From an uncultured Clostridia bacterium (lineage in GTDB: Bacteria > Bacillota > Clostridia > Oscillospirales > Acutalibacteraceae), in assembly GCA_946500295.1 (NCBI GenBank), contig CAMMVF010000004.1:62001-126000 (forward strand): a DNA stretch of 64,000 nucleotides, written 5' to 3'. The notes below the pieces were generated by a model. The model made no database searches and had not been told where the DNA came from. It worked only from the letters and a program-made list of their open reading frames with translations. A program made the translations under genes and the position numbers. Shown in pieces: positions 60,251 through 64,000 of the stretch; the first letter of the stretch is position 1, and each line of letters opens with the position of its first letter.

Positions 60251-61312
60251 ATGAGAGCGAAAAGAGGGATGAAGGCAAAACCGGTATTTGGCTGGAAGAA
60301 GGCGCTGGCGCTTTTTTTCTGTATTATTGCTTCGGTTGCAGGCGTTGGAATGGTGATGTTTTACAACACTGTGTCATCCATTAATTATGAATACATTGCC
60401 GATGACAACACCACCGCCTCGGATCTTACCGCGTCGGGGAGCATGAATACGGATTTAAACAGCGACGAGCTTTTAAATGATCCGCAGATACTAAATATAA
60501 TGCTCTTTGGCGAGGATAACAATAACGGCGACGAGCACGGCAGAAGCGACACGATGATAATGCTTTCAATAGATAACCGCCACAAGAAGCTCAAGCTGAC
60601 CTCCTTTTTGAGAGATGTATACGTCAACGTGCCGGGCTACGGTCAAAATAAGCTTAACTCCGCCTATACCTACGGCGGACCGCAGCTTTCGATCCAGACT
60701 ATTGAGACAAATTTTGGTATAAACATCGACCGATATGCGGTGGTTGACTTTGACGCTTTTGAGGAGATAATTGATATCCTCGGAGGAGTGGATATTGAGC
60801 TCACCGCAGATGAGGTTGCCTATATCAACTGGCAAAGCTATATCAACAACCAGACCGAGGAGAGATATGAGCTCGACGAGGTGTCAGGGGTTACTCATCT
60901 TAACGGCAGACAGGCTCTGTGGTATGCCAGAAACAGAGGCTACGAGGAGGAGAATCACCCCGAGTTTGTAATGCCGGGCAATGATTTTGAGAGAACGTCA
61001 AGACAGAGAAAGCTGCTTGAGACAATTTTAAATGAGTTCAAGTCAGCCGATCTGACGCAGATAATACAGATAGTATCTAAAATAGGACCTATGATCACTA
61101 CCAATCTGAAAAAGGATGAAATTACAGCTTTGGTAGCAAACTCGATGACCTATCTCGGCTATGAATTTGAGGAGTATAGAGTACCTGAGGACGAGCTGTT
61201 TGAGTACGGCTGGACAGACGACGGTCAGTCGATAGTGGTTATAAACGACTGGTACGCCCAGCGCAAGAATTTGGCTCTGTTTATCTTTGAAAGCTCCGTA
61301 CAGGGTTCGTAA
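60251..61312 (+). CDS. LytR-CpsA-Psr (LCP) wall-polymer transferase
   Basis: 353 residues from the ATG at 60251, nine bases after AAGGAG; ATGs at 60224 and 60245 are less well placed. A signal-anchor (about 14-40) is followed by the LCP domain: NIMLFGEDNN, RSDTMIMLSID, LTSFLRDVYVNVPG, KLNSAYTYGG, DILGGVDIEL and RNRGYEEENHP. The conserved Arg and Asp for polyprenyl phosphate are present. LCP enzymes attach teichoic acid to peptidoglycan, the last step for the polymer made by the genes just upstream. Confidence 0.93.
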   Translation: MRAKRGMKAKPVFGWKKALALFFCIIASVAGVGMVMFYNTVSSINYEYIADDNTTASDLTASGSMNTDLNSDELLNDPQILNIMLFGEDNNNGDEHGRSDTMIMLSIDNRHKKLKLTSFLRDVYVNVPGYGQNKLNSAYTYGGPQLSIQTIETNFGINIDRYAVVDFDAFEEIIDILGGVDIELTADEVAYINWQSYINNQTEERYELDEVSGVTHLNGRQALWYARNRGYEEENHPEFVMPGNDFERTSRQRKLLETILNEFKSADLTQIIQIVSKIGPMITTNLKKDEITALVANSMTYLGYEFEEYRVPEDELFEYGWTDDGQSIVVINDWYAQRKNLALFIFESSVQGS

Positions 61313-61338
61313 TTTTATATAGTTATAAATACGGTTTT

Positions 61339-61364
61339 GAGCGCCCGGCTTGGGCGCTCTTTTT
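61339..61364 (+). terminator. terminator of the LCP gene
   Basis: GAGCGCCC (61339-61346) pairs with GGGCGCTC (61352-61359), followed by TTTTT. The third 169-bp repeat starts four bases later. Confidence 0.85.
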
Positions 61365-61367
61365 AGG

Positions 61368-61536
61368 TTATAACCAAGTCGCCGATGCCCCCCCGCCTGA
61401 GTAGGCGGCGTATCCACTCAGTCTTTTGGTGAGGTTTAATCCCCCACCGAAACCCTGAGGAGCAAAGCACGCCTGCGACAGTTGCAATCGTCGCAGGCGT
61501 GATCAAACGAGCTTGACACGTAGGCGAAGATTTAAA
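61368..61536 (+). repeat. 169-bp structured repeat, copy 3
   Basis: Same length and orientation as the other copies, more diverged. In this copy CACGCCTGCGAC pairs exactly with GTCGCAGGCGTG, replacing the GAGGAGC hairpin and the closing stem seen in the other two. TTTTGGTG/CACCGAAA keeps pairing by one G-U change. It lies between the LCP terminator and the thyX promoter and so outside both transcripts. Confidence 0.88.
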
Positions 61537-61586
61537 AAATAAATTTACGGTAGAGTTAAGCAAAGTTTATATTTCTTCTATGGAAA

Positions 61587-61614
61587 TTGCAGGGCTTGAC
61601 TGCTATGGTATAAT
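61587..61614 (+). promoter_or_regulatory. promoter of thyX-tmk
   Basis: TTGCAG (61587-61592) and TATAAT (61609-61614), 16 bases apart, with TGG as an extended -10. The thyX ATG lies 49 bases further. Confidence 0.65.
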
Positions 61615-61662
61615 AGCGGTGTATGTCGAAAAAGATAATTATGATTAGAAAGAGGGATGATT

Positions 61663-62481
61663 ATGGCGATTAAAGTAAATTTACTTTCACACACTCCTTG
61701 TCCCGAACAGTTGGTTGCTGCGGCAGCTAAGCTGTGCTATTCACCGGTCGGGGTAGATGAGATTCAGAAGGATCTCACTCCCGAAAAAGTCGATAAATTT
61801 GTAAATATGCTCTCTGAGATGGGGCATGAAAGCCCGATGGAGCACGCAAGCTTTACCTTCGCTATTGAAGGAATCTCAAGAGCCTGCTCGCATCAGCTGG
61901 TGCGGCATAGAATAGCTTCATACAGCCAGCAGAGCCAGAGGTATGTTGACGGCAAGAATTTTGATTTTGTAACGCCGCCGGCTATACAGGATTGCCCCGA
62001 GGCTTTAGCAGAGTATGAAAAGATAATTTCCATGCAGGGGGAGAGCTACGCGAAAATCAGGGACGCTTTGGCTGCAAGCATAGCCAGAGAAAAATATCCC
62101 GAGCTGCCAAAGGATAATGTCGTTGCGTTAGCTGAATTTAAGCAGCTCGATAAGTCGGCTTACTCTGCGGCAATTAAAAAGGCTAACGAGGACGCCAGGT
62201 TTATCCTTCCGAACGCCTGCACAACGGCTATAGTTATGACGATGAATACCCGCTCGCTGTGGAACTTCTTTGCCCATCGCTGCTGCATGAGAGCACAGTG
62301 GGAGATAAGAGAGGTGGCAATTCAAATGCTCAAGCTCTGCAAGCAGGCGGCGCCCTCGTTGTTCAAAAACAGCGGCCCGAGCTGCATGAGCGGAAGATGC
62401 CCCGAGGGCAAGCTCAGCTGCGGCGCAGCGCAGGAGATGAGGGAATATTTTACAAATCTTTGTAACGAGGAGAAGCCTTGA
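61663..62481 (+). CDS. thyX: flavin-dependent thymidylate synthase ThyX
   Basis: 272 residues from the ATG at 61663 (AGAGGG upstream; an ATG two codons earlier is too close). The signature RHRIASYSQQSQRYV has R81, H82, R83, S86, S91 and R93 of the ThyX motif RHRxxSxxxxSxR. Two Arg/His-rich helices continue the FAD site (HRCCMRAQWEIREVA). The C-terminus has an extra Cys-rich tail (CMSGRCPEGKLSCG). It makes dTMP without releasing dihydrofolate. The stop overlaps tmk by one base. Confidence 0.96.
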   Translation: MAIKVNLLSHTPCPEQLVAAAAKLCYSPVGVDEIQKDLTPEKVDKFVNMLSEMGHESPMEHASFTFAIEGISRACSHQLVRHRIASYSQQSQRYVDGKNFDFVTPPAIQDCPEALAEYEKIISMQGESYAKIRDALAASIAREKYPELPKDNVVALAEFKQLDKSAYSAAIKKANEDARFILPNACTTAIVMTMNTRSLWNFFAHRCCMRAQWEIREVAIQMLKLCKQAAPSLFKNSGPSCMSGRCPEGKLSCGAAQEMREYFTNLCNEEKP

Positions 62482-63152
62482 TGAAGGGTAAGGTAATTGT
62501 TATAGAGGGGCTCGATGGCAGTGGAAAGGCAACACAGACTCAAATACTCTTCGACAGACTACTGGCAGAGAGAATTAAGGTAAGAAAGGTAAGCTTTCCC
62601 GATTACCAAAGTCCCTCCTCTGCTTTGGTTAAAATGTATCTGAGCGGAGAGTTCGGAACAAATCCGGAGGATGTCAACGCCTATGCAGCGGCGGTGTTTT
62701 ATGCCGTTGACCGATATGCTTCATTTAAAAAGGATTGGGGAAATGATTATGCGGACGGCGCAGTTATCCTCTGTGACCGCTATGTCACCTCAAACGCTAT
62801 CTACCAAATGGCCAAGGTGCAAAAAGAAGATAGGGAAAGCTATCTTGAATGGCTTAGTGAGCTTGAGTACGAAAAGCTGGGCGTACCGAAGCCTGATTTT
62901 GTAATATATCTGGATGTGCCGAGCGAAATCTCCCAAGCTCTGATGAGTAAACGCTATGATGGCGACGAGAGCAAAAAGGATTTACACGAGCGAAATTTGT
63001 CGTATCTTGCCGACTGTGCCGAGAGTGCGGCTTTTTCGGCTCAGAGACTTAATTGGTCGGTTGTTAACTGTGTAGAGAATTCTCAGCTCAGGAGTATGGA
63101 CGATATTTCCACGGAAATATTGAAGTTAATAAAAGAAAAGCTTAATTTATGA
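62481..63152 (+). CDS. tmk: thymidylate kinase
   Basis: 223 residues, ATG at 62481 overlapping the thyX TGA. P-loop IVIEGLDGSGKATQTQIL, the DRY motif ILCDRYVTSNAIYQ and the lid region MSKRYDGDESKKDLHERN are all present. The enzyme turns dTMP into dTDP. Pairing with thyX in one transcript joins synthesis and activation of dTMP. Confidence 0.95.
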   Translation: MKGKVIVIEGLDGSGKATQTQILFDRLLAERIKVRKVSFPDYQSPSSALVKMYLSGEFGTNPEDVNAYAAAVFYAVDRYASFKKDWGNDYADGAVILCDRYVTSNAIYQMAKVQKEDRESYLEWLSELEYEKLGVPKPDFVIYLDVPSEISQALMSKRYDGDESKKDLHERNLSYLADCAESAAFSAQRLNWSVVNCVENSQLRSMDDISTEILKLIKEKLNL

Positions 63153-63185
63153 TTTGACAAAAGTGAGAAGAAGTGAGAGGCATAT

Positions 63186-64000
63186 ATGATTGAGTTTAAA
63201 AGCGTTGAGCTTGATGATATGAATTGGTACAGGGAGCTTGCCGCCAAGGCTAACGCAGTTCAGCCGAGACTCAACCTGGACGCTCCCTTTGCCGTTAATT
63301 ATATCTGGTGTAAGCGCTACGGAACTAAAATCTGCCGTTTTGAGGACTTTATACTCAAGGCTTATTTCAGACCGGACGGCATTATTTGCTTTGCTTTTCC
63401 GTATGGCACGGGAGATGTAAACAAAGCCCTCAGGGCGATTGAGGCTTATGCCCGTGAAAGCAACATACCCCTGCTGTGGGCAGGGCTGAATGCCGAGCAG
63501 ACCGAGGTGGTCAACAGCCTTTTCGACGGTCGATTTTCCTTTGCGAGCTGCCGAGACTACTCTGAATATATATACGAAACCGAGAAGCTTGCCACATTGC
63601 CCGGGAGAAAACTCCACTCAAAGAGAAATCACCTTAAACGTTTCGAGACAAACTACAATTACAGCTTTGAGCCGATTAGTAGTGATAACAAGGAAGAGGC
63701 ATACGAGGTAGCAATGCAGTGGTGTGCCGATAACGGCGGCGAGGACTGCGAACAAGGCTCGGAGTTTTGTGCGATAAGAAGGAGCATAGATAATTTTGAG
63801 CTTTTAGGGCTTGAGGGCGCATTAATCAGGATAGACGGCAAGGCGGTGGCGATGACTATAGGTGAGGAAATCAGCCCACTCGCCTTTGTCACCCACTTTG
63901 AAAAGGCGATTTCGGGCTATGAGGGTCTCTATACCGCCATTAACTGCTATTTTGCCAGAACTCTCACACGGTACAAATACATCAACCGTGAGGAGGATAT
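63186..64000 (+). CDS. DUF2156 / phosphatidylglycerol lysyltransferase-like protein (runs off the window)
   Basis: The frame opens at the ATG at 63186 (GAGAGG upstream) and stays open for 271 codons to the edge. The pattern resembles the GNAT-like C-terminal domain of MprF (LDAPFAVNYIWCKRYGTKIC, RKLHSKRNHLKRFETNYNYS, LEGALIRIDGKAVAMTIGEE). No membrane helices are seen, so it is the soluble DUF2156 form rather than full MprF. Related soluble proteins are aminoacyl-tRNA-dependent or of unknown use. It starts 33 bases after tmk and may share its promoter. Confidence 0.85.
   Translation, partial: MIEFKSVELDDMNWYRELAAKANAVQPRLNLDAPFAVNYIWCKRYGTKICRFEDFILKAYFRPDGIICFAFPYGTGDVNKALRAIEAYARESNIPLLWAGLNAEQTEVVNSLFDGRFSFASCRDYSEYIYETEKLATLPGRKLHSKRNHLKRFETNYNYSFEPISSDNKEEAYEVAMQWCADNGGEDCEQGSEFCAIRRSIDNFELLGLEGALIRIDGKAVAMTIGEEISPLAFVTHFEKAISGYEGLYTAINCYFARTLTRYKYINREED

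Overview
The window reads as a Gram-positive, spore-forming gut Clostridia chromosome, probably Ruminococcus or a relative in the Oscillospiraceae. The signs are an adjacent sipL-spoIVA pair, a THF riboswitch on folate genes, a Na+-translocating decarboxylase, LytR-CpsA-Psr and TarI/TarJ/LicD wall-polymer genes, strong AGGAGG ribosome sites and many ATGA overlaps. No taxon can be fixed without a search.

Positions 1 to about 34.3 kb are most of a Tn1549/CTn4-type integrative conjugative element (ICE), transcribed almost wholly on the minus strand. Read from right to left it carries: a small HTH-like protein; ParA and ParB; a lipoprotein; a 1408-residue thioester/Cna-B LPXTG-type adhesin; ArdA and accessory genes; a cargo island; a TOPRIM protein; an XRE-DpnD/PcfM reading frame; a C5 DNA methyltransferase; MobC and relaxase; PcfB; an ArdC-like protein; VirD4; the mating-pore genes (pilin-like, VirB6-like, PrgI, VirB4); a class B sortase; a PP-loop enzyme; a CHAP-domain hydrolase; and, at the left edge, a two-component system. 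Integrase and left end lie outside the window. The right end is not resolved but falls between 34.27 and 34.84 kb.

The standout is the cargo island at 19.99-24.19 kb: Fic protein, AlbA_2 (Schlafen-type) protein, class III nucleotidyl cyclase and a membrane protein of the Pycsar effector family. The last two form a recognisable Pycsar anti-phage pair (PycC + PycTM). The fic promoter region carries two large inverted repeats that look like operators.

From 34.84 kb the host chromosome follows. First comes a promoter, a THF riboswitch and a terminator, then an HD protein, folP, folB-folK and folA. Next are scattered single genes: a nucleotidyltransferase, a patatin, a Rieske oxidoreductase, a small sigma-like pair, pgeF and a lipoprotein. 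Then come spoIVA/sipL (spore coat), oadG/oadB, a YfbR-type nucleotidase, YfhO, a PepV-type dipeptidase, a wall-polymer group (glycosyltransferase, LicD, TarI, TarJ, LCP) and thyX-tmk. The window ends inside a DUF2156 gene.

The host intergenic regions hold two unusual repeat classes. One is a 169-bp structured element present three times in the same orientation (45.0, 48.6 and 61.4 kb). The other is an array of short perfect hairpins separated by ATATCAC/ATTTCAC spacers (50.46-50.78 kb).
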